Source: Malus domestica
Lineage: Eukaryota > Streptophyta > Magnoliopsida > Rosales > Rosaceae
DNA length: 64,000 nucleotides
Assembly (NCBI RefSeq): GCF_042453785.1
Contig: NC_091671.1
Location: 34,239,001-34,303,000 of the forward strand
Direction of reading: 5' to 3'
Position numbers and translations under genes: made by a program. A model generated the notes under the pieces. The model did not search any database and had not been told where the DNA came from. It worked only from the letters and a program-made list of their open reading frames with translations. The number at the start of each line of letters is the position of its first letter. Positions within the stretch are counted from its first letter, which is position 1. Positions 11,019 to 24,003 of this stretch are shown piece by piece.

Positions 11019-11902
11019 CTATTAGAAATACACTATTAAAAACCGAAAAAAAATACAAAGAACATCAGCTTCGACTCAGAGCAGCCTTGATGTTAAACAT
11101 GTATTCATTAAGGGCGGTATACACCATATCTTACCTAAACAGAGAGAATGGAAAAAAGAGATACGGCGTCTTACTTTACTAGAACACATCCTAAAATTCA
11201 TTGATCGCGCATTAGCCTAATCACTAGACACTAGCTCATGTAAAACGAAGGAAATCACCGTAAAGGAAAAGCCCGTTTATTTAAGCATGCAACGAGTTCA
11301 GATCAACTAAACCACGCCTCTAAATTCCATTAAATACAGAAATCAATCAATTGAGACCAACCCTTTCATATCATAGCAAAGGTGAACCAATTTCAATACT
11401 GAAGCAATTCAACCAATCTCCCAAAGTACTGGTAAGAGCCTATTTACCAGCTTCTTTCAGCTTCAAACCGAAAATCCGTTTTCCTACTATTTTACTTGAA
11501 TTCAAAATTCTCCAAACGGGCACTAATCTACAGAAGGAACTCAAAACTAAAAACCCAAATGAAGTAATAAACTTTTTTCACACTGATTCCGGATTTCAAT
11601 CAAGATTCAAGACACACCCTTTATCCAATACCCACTCTGGCATTCCTTCAAGCACATGGTGGGCACTTTGTTACTACAATCAACTCCATCATACATGCTA
11701 TACATTTACCAGAACTAGCAGAAACTACCAATACAAAGGGAAAAACAGAAAACCCAGAAGAAAATTAAAGCAACCCATCTAATCAAACACGAAGACAGCC
11801 ATAACCACAGAGATTTTGGAACCTTACATCTAATTTATTGGATCTCAGAAGGGTAACGAAATTTGCAACAGAAATGTATGCGAAAAGGATGGAATTACTT
11901 AC
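11019..11902 (-). other. Probable COX17 5' UTR intron
   Basis: On the minus strand the sequence TCATTG/GTAAGTAATTCC (boundary 11903/11902) is a near-consensus donor, and TTTCTAATAG/GTCTTC (ending 11019) is a plausible acceptor 20 bases before the start codon. The 143-codon plus-strand frame inside (11351-11782) has no family signal. Splicing is not proven from sequence alone. Confidence 0.55.
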
Positions 11903-12102
11903 CAATGATACGGAAGGTGGAGAAGCTGAAACGAAGAAGCTTTGCGTCTTCTGCAGAAATTGGGAGCAGCGAAAAGGTGTTTCTCTGGAGACGAAAGTGG
12001 CCGCTCAAAATTTCAAGGCTTAAACTGGGCCGCGTATGAGTCGAAAGGTCAACCATGTGTTGGGCTCAGTGGGCCTACACAAAATATGCTGAAAAGTTTC
12101 AT

Positions 12103-12252
12103 TTTTTAATTTTTTTTTTTAATAAACGATATTATTTACACGAAATGAGAGAGTAAGGATTTAATCTCATAATAGGTTAGCAATAGTTCAAATTAATATT
12201 TATCAAGTGTCGATGAGAAATGAATACTACTAGACAATAGTACTAAGTGGCT
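12103..12252 (-). mobile_element. tRNA-like SINE (unnamed family S), copy 1
   Basis: Minus-strand sequence begins GCCACTTAGTACTA and ends with a GATATCGTTTATT-type tail and poly(A). It shares the layout of the copies at 22850 and 24004 but is more diverged. Confidence 0.6.
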
Positions 12253-12889
12253 TTTTTTTTTTTTTTTAATTTTGTTAGTGATAAAATAAACATTTGGACG
12301 AACACAAAGCAATATGTAAATTGTTAGGAAACCAGGGGACTTTTTGACAATACAAATCTCCTTTAATGTAACGTGATTATAGCCGTTAGATTGACAAGTT
12401 TACTCAGACTTCTCTAGTAAGATATAGATTAATCAACACTATGTTGAGAGTGATCTCATGATTGCACAGCCAACTATTATCATGAATTCCAAAAAATGCA
12501 AATGTGAGTTACCTCAATTGGTCACACATTGTCACGAAACCAAGTAAAAGACACGAATAAATGCATTTGTTGTCATTTTATTCATTCCTTAATGTGAAAA
12601 TTTACAACAGGGACACAAGCGAATGTGCAAAATTGCAAATAAACAAGAGAGTTTGTAGAACATGTTCAAGATTAACAAGATCCAAACAACCTATAAACTA
12701 ACCAGAAGTGAAATCTTATCTTTGTTTTTCTCTATCTGCAATTCTTGTAGTTACCAGAATTCAACGTCATTTGTTTTGTTAGACAAAATCATTCCAATTT
12801 CCAACATGATCAAGAAGTTGAACAACTCGAAATATAAGATACTCCCGAGCACCTTAGAAGTTTCGCAGCAGAGCAAATGCAATTCTCTA
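12253..12889. other. Intergenic / 3' flank of the membrane-protein gene
   Basis: Nothing recognisable except a T-rich run at 12253-12270. The last few hundred bases are probably 3' UTR of the minus-strand gene that ends at 12890. Frames on both strands at 12662-13125 are shadows of that gene or noncoding. Confidence 0.4.
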
Positions 12890-13324
12890 CTAATCATACT
12901 TCTCCCTCCATGAGTACACAAGAAGTAACACCCATGAAAGCGCCAATGTGACGTCACCGGCGACATGTTTTGGCCAGTCTCCGGCGAGCTCTTCGAGGTT
13001 CCTCTCGAAGTAAACTCTCCAAATGGCCATGGAAATGTGGAGCAACACGCAACCCTTGGCAAAGAAGCTCTGGAACTTATGGTCTTTGACAAAAGCAACC
13101 ATGAACAGAAGGAATCCAATGGCAAACAGAAGGAATCCGGAGAAGGAATCCGCTGTTCGGATCAAAAGCCGGTCGTGAGGCGTCGACCCTTGGAGCTTGC
13201 TTGCTGTCTCATGGCCATGGCTGAACACAGAGAATTCGTAGGAGTAGAACATCATGAAAGCTCCACAAATCAGAGCAATCACAGAGTGGAGCATGCATAT
13301 TAGAAAAAACCCAGATAACCCCAT
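12890..13324 (-). CDS. Small four-helix membrane protein, plant-conserved, function unknown
   Basis: A 144-residue protein starting MGLSGFFLICMLHSVIALIC. Four hydrophobic segments are visible: about 4-33, 60-80, 86-104 and 118-137. The loop after helix 1 carries HGHETASKLQGSTPHDRLLI, and the protein ends with a basic/acidic tail, YSWREKYD. I recognise it as a conserved single-exon plant family (uncharacterised; resembles what is filed as DUF7865), but no activity is known to me. No signal peptide is evident and helix 1 would act as an anchor. Telo-box-like AAACCCTAA sequences upstream (near 13496-13507 and 13677) suggest expression in growing cells. The plus-strand frame 12965-13303 is its shadow. 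Function remains unassigned. Confidence 0.85.
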   Translation of the reverse strand: MGLSGFFLICMLHSVIALICGAFMMFYSYEFSVFSHGHETASKLQGSTPHDRLLIRTADSFSGFLLFAIGFLLFMVAFVKDHKFQSFFAKGCVLLHISMAIWRVYFERNLEELAGDWPKHVAGDVTLALSWVLLLVYSWREKYD

Positions 13325-13495
13325 TGCTCAAAATCCCAAGTAAAACACTAATCTTTCTTCTCTTCACAAATAAACTTCGAGACGTGGGCGTAGTCACATT
13401 AGCCAGAAAAGACGTGCTCCCCTGTGCACCGAGTTTGAATCCCCTTCTCCTCCGCAGTTTACAATATCGCAAAAAGGATCACATATATATCAAAA

Positions 13496-13507
13496 ACCCT
13501 AAACCCT
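13496..13507. promoter_or_regulatory. Telo-box (AAACCCTAA) in the leader or promoter
   Basis: AAAAACCCTAAACCC lies about 175 bp upstream of the membrane-protein start. A second AAAACCCTAA is near 13676. Such boxes are common near plant growth-related promoters and bind Myb-type telobox factors. Confidence 0.45.
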
Positions 13508-13829
13508 GAACTCTCACTTCACAAATCCCAGAAACCGGAGCAAGTAAATTGATCAGAAGCCAACCTTACTTAGCTTCCACTCTAAAACTCAAAAAACCCA
13601 GATGCTAGATTGACCCACAGACCAAGATTTCAAGATTTTTAAGATTTGAAATAAAGAATCAAACCTCAAACAAGGAAAACCCTAATCTTATTTATCAATG
13701 TTTTCCACATGATTTAAAAAAACAAGGGGGTTTTGCATTTTTGGCAGAGTGAAGAGAGGAAAGAGGAATGGAGCTTGGTTGAGAAATTTCAGCAACTACA
13801 ACATGCCGATTGGCAGGGGAGGGATTTTT

Positions 13830-14270
13830 CTATTTGTGGTGAATTATTTTATCTGATTTTATTAGCTGCAGAAATTTAAAGATGCTATAAATGGAAAGGA
13901 TTATACAGATTTAAACTTTGCTTCTGTCTACAAAACCCCACAGCTCATGAACATTTTCTGGTTTCTTCCTTGTTCTGCAAATCAATTGGAACATTTGTGG
14001 GGGTCTACATTATTTTTCTAATTTTCTTTAGGTTGTATTATTACTAAATTGACCAAAAAAACATAGAATACACCATATCTAGAAAATATTTCCTCACATC
14101 CTTTTTCAGAAGAAAATTAAGAAAAAAATGTATTTTTTAGGAGGCTCATAAAGACTTTTGTCCCTCTTTTGAAGATTCTATATTTTGTCTTTTTTAAGTT
14201 GGGAAAATTTGAAATACGTCCAATTTTATAGGCATACTTTTGAAATAGGTCCAATTTTTAGTTACTTTGG
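13830..14270. other. Intergenic, no gene recognised
   Basis: Beyond the probable promoter of the minus-strand gene I see only AT-rich sequence. Confidence 0.35.
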
Positions 14271-14271
14271 A

Positions 14272-14395
14272 CCATGGTCTAAAATATCCATAATATCCCG
14301 ATATTTTTATCAAAATTTCCGTGTTTTTGGACTACCGATATTTTTTTGGACTACCGATATTTCCGATTTCATCGATATTTTAGACCTTACTAAGT
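14272..14395. repeat. CGATATTT-rich dispersed repeat, copy 1
   Basis: Repeats of ATATCCCGATATTT, TTTCCGTGTTTTTGG and ACTACCGATATTT. A second copy at 14690-14785 has the same order of phrases (CCCGATATTT, AAATTTCCGTATTTTTAG, ACTACCGATATTTCC). Confidence 0.6.
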
Positions 14396-14689
14396 CACTC
14401 ATGTATCTTACCATGCAATGTATAAAGTGCAAAATATTGTATTAATTTATTATATATAAATAATTATGGTGTGTTTAAACTTTTTTCATTAATTACTACA
14501 TATTTTCTACACTCACAATGTTTGACAGCTCGCTATATAATCAACTTAAATCAGTTATATCTATCATGCAATTCATTTCCTTCCAATTTTTTGTGATAAA
14601 CTAATAGATAATTGACTAAATAAACATTCTGCAAAGTTTCAATAAAAATTTCCAAGTTTTTCTTACAATTTTCGTGGTTTTTATTCAAT

Positions 14690-14785
14690 TTCTATCGATA
14701 TCGATAATATCCCGATATTTCCATCGAAATTTCCGTATTTTTAGACTACCGATATTTCCGATATTATCGATATTTTATACCTTAC
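14690..14785. repeat. CGATATTT-rich dispersed repeat, copy 2
   Basis: Homologous to 14272-14395 and about 300 bp away in direct orientation. Its symmetry (TCGATA...TATCGA) suggests a small foldback element. Confidence 0.6.
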
Positions 14786-15207
14786 TTTGAACTCATATCA
14801 AAAGATCCCTTTTAAATTTGAAAGAAAGAGCATCATTACGTGAGCTATTTTAAGATACTAGTAACGCCTACAGTTTTATCTTAAAAAAAAACGCATCTTT
14901 AATGGGAGATACAAGTTGCTTCGAGATTGACATATTATATTTTTATTTTATCGGAAAGCCTTGTAATGGAGAAATGTAAGTTATCCATCTTTGGATGTGG
15001 GTTTCGTTAGTCGAAGAGAGAAAAATAAATGAGATCCAAATTTACATTTTTTTTGTTGGAGTACAACTCATATTTAGATTTATTTTTAATGTAAAATAAG
15101 ATGTAAATGTGATATTTACGTCACAAAATTTACAATTTTCTATCAGAGATGTTCTAAAAGCGGTGAAAAAATTCAAACTCTCGAAAAAAATATTTGAAAA
15201 AAAAAAT

Positions 15208-15326
15208 GAATTGTTATTAGCATTCTAAAATTCTCATTCTACACTCCAAACTTTTTATATTTAGAAAGAAAACTACATTTGTGAGGAGTACAGAATGAGA
15301 TTTTTAGAGTGTCAATAATACTTCCC
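15208..15326. mobile_element. MITE, family D, copy 1
   Basis: Begins GAATTGTTATTAGCATTCT and ends GAGTGTCAATAATACTTCCC, with inverted termini. Homologous copies at 30092 and 58732 share the centre CTTTTTATAATTAGAAAGAAA. Confidence 0.7.
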
Positions 15327-15515
15327 AACAAAAATCATTTCTAAATAATTAGCCCAAAGAGAAGTGCGTTCACTTCACGTCTTAAGCTGTCTTACCATGA
15401 CTCAATGTTTTTTTAATTAGGAAGCTCACGTCTTGCAGATGTCTATGGATTCATTGGAGGAGGGTCCCTTAAATTTTCTAAAATATTGAGTCTTGTTTAG
15501 GAAAAAAATTTCCTT

Positions 15516-15654
15516 GTAACCGGAACACGGATGATACACCATGTGTTTTTATATAAGTAGTGGGAAATTTTATTTTTTTAATTATTAACTTTTTAACACA
15601 CATATCACATCATTTATATAATGACACGCGATGAACCACAGCATGTTACCGTCA
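15516..15654. mobile_element. MITE, family C, copy 2
   Basis: Starts GTAACCGGAACACGGATGAT like the copy in the MT3 promoter, with the same central TTTTTATATAAG and ACTTTTTAACACACATAT phrases and a related right end. Confidence 0.72.
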
Positions 15655-15659
15655 TATTG

Positions 15660-16425
15660 AAAAATCTCTCATTGTTTAGCTCATTGCAAACGCAAGTAGT
15701 TATTTTTTTAATAATTATACAAAAACATCTCATTAAACCCACATAAGAGAAAGTTTTTGCTCGTCAAATCATGATTTTTCTAAAAAAAGAATGATAACTT
15801 CTTGTGCGTAAATGAAAGATTACATCGCCATGCTAAGAAACCCTTCAAACTAAACTTGTTCTTTTTCACAATGTGAGCTGGTGCTGTCAGAATCTTGTGC
15901 ATCTGCATATAAAAATTATCTAAAGTGGATGCACAAGAAAATGAATGCCAAGGGTTTGATGGATGGTTGGTTGTAAATGTCCATGTACAAAGTAAGCTGT
16001 ATTGCTTTGTTCTCTCCTGCACCAACCCAATGACAACTTTACTATATCTTATACATTGAGATTCACATAACATTAGAAGTAATCATCATCATATGATTCA
16101 TATGTGACCACCACCTCACTTGCAGGCTACAGCTGTGGAAGTGCCCATTCTTTTATCCATATTATTAGCGGTCGAGTTTAACCTATTTATATTTGTGTTG
16201 TGGCCCTGTCAATCTACAGGTTGATTAACATACAAAATGACTTTAAAATAATAATTTAATGATACAATAGCCTGCGTTATTCTTCAAACATTTGAGAAAA
16301 ATTATTGTTTAATTGTTTCCGCGGAGTTTTTATTTTCATGTTAATTTCAAATCATGTAACATGTCTTGTTTGGAAATTGTCATTCTTGGTATGTTGCTCA
16401 AGAGAAAATTTTTATTATGCTCGGA
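15660..16425. other. Intergenic, no gene recognised
   Basis: A 97-codon minus-strand frame (15780-16073) shows no family resemblance. No other signal was seen. Confidence 0.35.
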
Positions 16426-16430
16426 AAATG

Positions 16431-16540
16431 AGTGGTACATCACGTGTCATTATATAAATAAGGGAAATTTTATTTTTCAAGTTGTTAATTTTTTAACATA
16501 AATATCTCTTCACTTGTATAATAAAACGTGATGTACCACT
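16431..16540. mobile_element. MITE, family C, copy 3
   Basis: Inverted ends AGTGGTACATCACGT and ACGTGATGTACCACT are a perfect 15-bp pair, with the family centre between them. The outer parts differ from the MT3-promoter copy. Confidence 0.68.
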
Positions 16541-16826
16541 AGATAATCTCGTGTTGCTCAATCCCTCAAATTCATCACGCACACTTACCAATGCATAGCC
16601 AACTAATGGCCATAGTATGGGATCACATGATTACAGCCTCTTTACGAACCAATGCTCTAATCAAAGCATCAATCCCTGCTTCTTGCAAAAGCAAACCTCC
16701 TCTCCTCTACCCTCGCCTTTCCTCTCCCCCCTTCTAAAACCTCCATTTTCTCTAATCAATTTCTGAATCTCTAGTGCTTGTATGTTAATAGCTTTGCTGA
16801 CAACAAAATTTTATCCAGGTCAGCTA

Positions 16827-17590
16827 TATGAATCTTAGAACGTCACTGTGCTCAGTTTTTTGTCATATCTTCCGCTAGATTCAAGTAATCCAAGTCTCTT
16901 CTTAAAGTCTCTTCCAAGTCTTCCTCTACCCCTTTGGACATGAGTCTCTGTCTCGTAATCTCATATTCTAACTGGGGTGTTTTGTAGGTCTTCGTTTTAT
17001 ATGTCCAATTGTGACTACTCTTATCTTCAATTGTGGCTACTCTTAATTTATCTTGGATATCTTCGTTCATAATCTTGTCATTTTTCGTGTACCCATACAT
17101 CCAAGGAAGCATTTTCATCTCCGCTACACTCATTTTGTGTAAGTGAATGCTTCATCGCCTAGCATTTCATGCCATAAATCATTGCTAGCCTTATTATCGT
17201 CCTATAAAAATTGTCCTTGAGCTTTAATGGCATACGATAGTCGTACAACACATACGATGCACTCTTCCACTTCATATATTCAGCTTGTATTCTATGATTA
17301 AGGGCTCCATCCAATTCTCTGTTCTTTTGCAAGATAGATCCAAGATAGTGAAAGCGTTAATTCGCTCTTTGGTACTTTTTGATCTCCAATCCTCACGCCT
17401 AACTCATTTGAACATCCACACTCTAAACTCATTTGAACCTCCATTCCCACTAAACTTGCACTCCATATATTTTGCCTTTGATCTACTTAAGCGAAGATCT
17501 TTAGATTCTCACACTTCCCACCAAAGATTAAACTTCGTATTTACTTCCTCCTGCACATATGTAACCAAATCTTCCTACCCCGTGACATAT
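16827..17590 (-). mobile_element. RTE-type LINE, 3' fragment with broken reverse transcriptase end
   Basis: The minus strand encodes the familiar C-terminal part of plant RTE-clade ORF2: MSVAEMKMLPWMYGYTKNDK and later LEETLRRDLDYLNLAEDMTKN, open at 16852-17133. Upstream pieces in shifted frames correspond to the segment with the KYMECKF-like and LSLDLSCK-like phrases. Short stops and a central gap show it is dead. The 3' end near 16827 matches the fragment at 35066-35166. I see no target duplication. Confidence 0.8.
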
Positions 17591-17599
17591 AAATTGTGA

Positions 17600-18395
17600 C
17601 AAAGGGAGAGGGAGATTACATTTTCCTAGTCAAAGAGTTCTCAAAGGAAAAATGAAAAGAAAAGAAAAATTAGAATGTCTTGCTGTCTCTACTACACCAC
17701 CAGCAACCTTAGGATGGCGCTTCTTATCTCCTCGTCCACGCTTTTGAGAAATCGTCTTCCTGATTGGAGTCTTTACAAAAATGTGGTACCCTGTGGCAAA
17801 GAAGGTGGACGGCGAATAATAACCCTTGGAGGCGGGGGAGGAGGCATGTGCTCCAGTAACTCTCTGTGGTATACCTGTACATTGCAAATTTGCAATCCAT
17901 ATGAACATATAATATGTAAAGCTTATGCATTCAAAAGAAGAGAAAATAAAAAGAGACAGGACCTTAAAACATAGTTCGGCATATTATATACTTAGTCACG
18001 TCAACATAGCACCGTTACCACAATAATGCATCCAAATCTCCAAGATTTCAATACACAGATGCAACCTTCTAGGGTACTAAACGGGAAGACCTAGCGGCTC
18101 CACTGAACCGCGCGACTCTACAACACCCTGACAAGCCCAAAAATATTCCAAATAAACAAGCGAAACACGTTGATTGAAATGCAGTAATATATTTTCAAAC
18201 CCCATAGGTATTACTCAAAAAAATTTATACCAGAAGTACAAAATCGTGCCTTTCACAATCCAGAAATATATTCATGCTCCAATCAACTTTTCCCATTATT
18301 TTAGCTCTCACTGTGGAAAAACTTAACTGATCCCTGGAGGTAAAACGATCAACTTCGTTGAACCAATTGCAGCTAAATAAATTTGTGATGGGGAT
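17600..18395. other. Unassigned stretch with overlapping open frames
   Basis: Two antiparallel frames of about 92-99 codons overlap at 17630-17974. The minus one is rich in K/R (KTISQKRGRGDKKRHPKVAG), but I recognise neither. It may be captured or noncoding DNA. The remainder is AT-rich with no signal. Confidence 0.3.
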
Positions 18396-18399
18396 ATCA

Positions 18400-19895
<1,496 letters not shown>

Positions 19896-20023
19896 ATTAC
19901 TGATAGTTAAGCAAACACCAAGTTGCTGTATGAGGCAGGGTAGTAATTTCAAATTCCCAACCATGCTACTACAAGCGTGCACATAGCATTAGTCAGAACA
20001 GAAGTGTACCTCTCTAAGACTTG

Positions 20024-20252
20024 AAACGGAATCCGGATCCTCACCGGTGAGGATTCCGGGGATCCGTGAATTATATCCGTTCATCGTACATCATGCGGTT
20101 ATAAATTATTTTAAATATTTTTATTTAAAATTAAATACAAACAGTACTTGACAAAAACTAACTGCACGATATACGATAAACGAGCACGATTTACGAATTC
20201 CCAACACATCACCAAAAGAATCCGGAGAGGATCCTGTTGGTGAAACGGATCC
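20024..20252. mobile_element. Foldback MITE, family B, copy 1
   Basis: Starts AAACGGAATCCGGATCCTCA and ends ...GGTGAAACGGATCC. Long internal inverted segments flank a TTTAAAATTAAATA centre: CGTTCATCGTACATC against its mirror near 20165-20190. Copies at 23141 and 24846. Confidence 0.7.
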
Positions 20253-20775
20253 ACCACAAGCCAAAGCTTTCCATCAATCCATATAGAGTATCTAACATTG
20301 GGGAAAATCTATGCAATAGAAGCTTCGGAATCTGCCACAAATACATTAACATCTAAAAATTTCCCCAATGCCTTTTAATCCGGATATTTGGAGCAAACTC
20401 TGGACAGCGCCCCACTATTTCTATTAAGACTTAAGAAAAATGCTAATACTATGTTTGGATGAGACAAATAAACTTAGAATTTTGACAAAAGTCAGTTTAT
20501 AAATTTACATGCACCAATTTCCTTGTTTGAATTCATAAACATGGAAATTTTGAATTTATGGGTGGAAAAAAACTTTGAATTTGGAACCTCTAAATTTCTT
20601 GTGAATAGGTATCATTTCTAAATTTCTAAGAGTAAGAGTTTAAAAATAACAAATTTTGTATTCAAATTCTATTATTCTTTTAGGTTAACTAAATAAGAAA
20701 ATTCACAAATTCTAAAAAATAAAATTTCGTCACTTTAACTTTCGTCCTTTTAAAATTCCTGCAAGCTTACATTTC
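20253..20775. other. Intergenic, no gene recognised
   Basis: AT-rich sequence with no coding signal. Confidence 0.35.
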
Positions 20776-20778
20776 AAC

Positions 20779-20868
20779 GTCAATTTTCGAATCAACATTA
20801 TAAAATATTGTGCAAAAAAAATAAGATGGAGTCCATAGAGAGCCCCACTTTTAAAAGAGTTTCCTTAA
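20779..20868 (-). mobile_element. MITE, family H, truncated copy
   Basis: TAAGATGGAGTCCATAGAG...CCCACTTTTAAAAGAG matches the reverse complement of the left half of the element at 26155-26306. The other half is missing. Confidence 0.5.
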
Positions 20869-21050
20869 TATTTTTATTCTATTAAATTAAATTAAAAGCA
20901 CCACCTGATAAAATAGATGACATTGGCATTGTTTAGCAACTCAAACTGTTCTGACTATTTCAATCGAATAGAATAAATAGTCACCGGATAATACTGACTA
21001 AATTAGTCGGGCGTTTCGTGCAGTATGGGACTAATGACTGTATTATTTTT

Positions 21051-21288
21051 AGGATTTGGATCCTCTCCTGAGCAAGGGAGACAGATCGTCCTGACCCAAA
21101 CACACGAGCCGTTGAATCACGGATCCTCCTGACCCAAACACACGAGCCTTTGGATTTTGATCCAACGGTTACAATAGGGGGCCCTTCTAAAAGTTATAAT
21201 AATTGTAACCATTGATTCAAAATCTAATGATCTGTGTATTTGACTCAGGAGGCTCCATCTCCTTTGCTCATGAGAGTATCCAAATCCT
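21051..21288. mobile_element. MITE, family A, copy 1
   Basis: Terminal inverted repeats: AGGATTTGGATCCTCTCCTG on the left, mirrored by CATGAGAGTATCCAAATCCT on the right. An internal duplication of CTGACCCAAACACACGAGCC occurs at about 21092 and 21129. Related elements lie at 25314 and 27727. Confidence 0.7.
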
Positions 21289-21431
21289 TATTTTTACTAT
21301 GTTTGGCAACCAAATAAAAAAAAAAGAAAAAAAAAATTGACAGGGAGCAAATCCTATCTTCACGATAGGAAGCAAATGAAAAGCCCCCAAATTATAGCAA
21401 AACCTAATTTGAAAAAAAAAAAAAAAAAAAA

Positions 21432-21583
21432 CTACTGAAAATGGCTTGAAAATTTTGAGTTTTAACGATGACAAAATAAAGGATAAAATGAATAGTACCA
21501 TAATTGACTTTTTAGTGTAAAAATATGATTTTTCGTTAAAGTAAACAGTACCGAGAGTTTTTCGTTAAAGTTTCCTTGAAAAA
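21432..21583 (-). mobile_element. MITE-like repeat, family G, copy 1
   Basis: Contains AATAGTACCATAATTGACTT and TTTTTCGTTAAAGT, the reverse complement of the repeat at 27532-27680. I recall this as a very frequent Rosaceae repeat. Confidence 0.6.
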
Positions 21584-21589
21584 AAGGGT

Positions 21590-22790
21590 AAATTAAGGAT
21601 TTTTCTTTGGCAGCTTTCGTCCCTCAGTGGTCTGCAGTGGTTCAAAGCAATCGGATCTTTTGCGATGTGGGGGCGATGCGATGGATTTTGTGCTTTCTAG
21701 GTTTGGGCTCGTGCAGTGGTTCAAGGCGGCAACAATTCGCAACCACGGGATCTCGTTTCAAGATACAACAACAATGGCAGACTCGAGTGCAAGATGGTGG
21801 TGTGAGCAGTTACAGAGAAGCAGTGGGTCATGGACAGTGACGATACGAGTTCCCAGAACGAGTTGATTCAGACGACGAAGATGACTCTAGACGGCACAGC
21901 TCTCCGATTCTAGTTCTATCCCCCACCATGGATGTTTGAATAGAGACGTCATGGCCTGGGTTTAATTTGCCACTTCTGATTTTCTGTTTGTATATGGTTG
22001 ATGTTGATCAGAGGTGGGGAGGGAGAGAGAAGGAATATTTGTATGAGCATTTCGCGATGCGAGCAGAGAGGTTGAGAGTGCGATTGTGATTTGCCTGACT
22101 AATTATACGAAGGTTCTGGGAAGGATAAATTAGAGGGTGTGAGGGGTATTAAAATGGTGGGACCGGTTTAATTTATCCGGTGCTTAATTAGTACAGATGA
22201 GCACCAAACAACTTCTATTGTTTTATATGGCGTCCCAAACGAGGCTATTGACTTTTCCTAGCATCCATACACAGCAAAAGGTAACACCAAAACCAATGTT
22301 AGGAGTGCCAATTTAACCAAGACAGGCCAAACTCCAGTTGCAAAGCCCAACGTCTACAGGATAAAGGTTCAACAACAACTTACCAAGCAGCACTTTGAAC
22401 AGAACCTGGACCAGAAGTTGAATGTGAGCTAGATGTTGTAGCCAGATCGGTCAAAACTTATGGTACATACGACGATGCAAACTTCTTCAACTTTCGGTTA
22501 GGTGGTAAAAGGGCCAGGCCAGTTTGGTGTAGGTATTATGCTCAAATTAGAGTATTATACCATTCTGTGTATGTATGATTTTATATCACTTTCCTCATAC
22601 ATGCATGTCTATGCTTGTTTCTTTGCAATGGTTCTATTAATTCCCATGAATCATATAAACTAATCTTAATATAAGCAATGCTAGCTACCCTCCTATCTGC
22701 ATTTCCTTACTATTGGTATCATGGGATGGGACTAATAAACATGGCACGGCGTTCTTTTATATTTAATGTAGAGTAGGTGTTATTCACATA
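21590..22790. other. Unassigned sequence, no recognised gene
   Basis: Two overlapping frames at 21607-21866 and a cDNA-like stretch at about 22300-22430 (open for about 35 codons) show no family I know. They may be fragments of captured or decayed genes. Confidence 0.3.
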
Positions 22791-22792
22791 CT

Positions 22793-22838
22793 TTTTTTTT
22801 TTAACAAACGATATTATCTACATTAAGGAGGTGAGACA
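22793..22838 (-). mobile_element. SINE family S, truncated 3' end (copy 2a)
   Basis: TTTTTTTTTAACAAACGATA...AAGGAGGTGAGACA is the 3' part of the family, on the minus strand. It is cut off where the next copy inserted at 22850. Confidence 0.65.
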
Positions 22839-22849
22839 CTTATGTAGTT

Positions 22850-23034
22850 TCTTTTCTTTTTTTAACAAATGATATTATCTACACTAAGGAGGTGAGAGAG
22901 TGAGTTAAGCCTCACAATGGTCTAGCCATAATAATCTAGTTCAAATTCGTCTTTTACAAGAATCGAACCTAAGATCTCTCACTTACAAGTGAAAATGATT
23001 ACCACTAAAACGTAATACTAAGTGGCTAATATTG
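22850..23034 (-). mobile_element. SINE family S, full-length copy 2b with target duplication
   Basis: Read on the minus strand it begins GCCACTTAGTATTACG. It carries a box A-like segment (TTTAGTGGTAATC) and a box B-like segment (TTAGGTTCGATTCTTG) and ends GATAATATCATTTGTTAAAA plus a T-rich/A tail. CTTATGTAGTT occurs at 22839-22849 and 23035-23045, an 11-bp target duplication. It inserted next to an older truncated copy. Confidence 0.8.
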
Positions 23035-23140
23035 CTTATGTAGTTATATTGAAAGAAAAAAAGTTTTTAACTAATTGCGAATTGAACTAGTTGGTCAAGA
23101 TTTTATGCTCTTCCACTTGCGCACAAGTTTAAACACGAAA

Positions 23141-23352
23141 AAAGATCCTCTCCGAATCCACTTTGTGGAGATCCTAAAGATCCCCATATCCTAGTCGTTC
23201 ATCGTACATTGTGCAGCCAGTTTTCGTCAAATACTATTTGTGTTTAATTTTAAATAACAAAGTTAAGTTAAATGATTTCTTACCGTACGATACAAGATGA
23301 ACGGCTAATATGTAAGGATCCTTAGGATCCACAGTGAATCTAAATGGGATCC
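23141..23352. mobile_element. Foldback MITE, family B, copy 2
   Basis: AAAGATCCTCTCCGAATCCA ... AATGGGATCC, with the family phrases GTTCATCGTACATTGTGCAG and TTTAATTTTAAATAA and the mirrored ACGATACAAGATGAACGG. Confidence 0.68.
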
Positions 23353-23359
23353 AATTGCT

Positions 23360-24000
23360 TTAAACACCCGTTTGATTATTAAAAAGTTGATTATTTTTAA
23401 AGTCATTTCAAACTCACTTTCAACTTTACCGTGAAATTGACTTATAAAGTTCCCATTAGACGAATCCACCCTTGTTGGTATTAGTCACTACCATCAGCTT
23501 GGCGAATAATCCTTGATAACGATTTAATCAAAATCATAGAACATTTGAACAATCTAAAATATGACAATTATTTTTTCTTGTTTTGCATGATTCAATTTAT
23601 GACTTTTATTGTTTCATTCCACAAGCTTATTAAAAATGTGAGTAATAGTTTTTTTTTTTTTTTTTTGAGTAAAAAGTGTGATTGTTGAAATTTTACAAGA
23701 ATTTTTGTGTGTAAGGTAAGAGAAAAATATGAGTCTTTGGAAAGTGGTCATATCATTTGATGAGTCACATAAGCAAAAAAATTAATAAGAAATAGTTGTG
23801 AGCCCTAACACGTTAACATACCGGAGTTTTGTCAGTTAGATCATGATGTATGAATTTCAAAAAACTTATTGTATGACAAAATTTTCATGAAAATAGGTTA
23901 TATGACCTTTTTCTTCTTGCATATATTTGCAAAACCAATTCAAAACCATGAGCAACAATTGTTGAAATAATAAGGTTTTAAGTGTAATAAAATCACATAG
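23360..24000. other. Intergenic, AT-rich
   Basis: No gene or repeat was recognised apart from a poly-T run at 23649-23666. Confidence 0.35.
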
Positions 24001-24003
24001 GAA

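Noticed and set aside
11351-11782. 143-codon plus-strand frame
   Set aside because: It sits inside the probable COX17 leader intron and resembles no protein I know.
17630-17974. Two antiparallel frames of 92-99 codons, one K/R-rich
   Set aside because: There is no recognisable domain or splice context; listed only as unassigned sequence.
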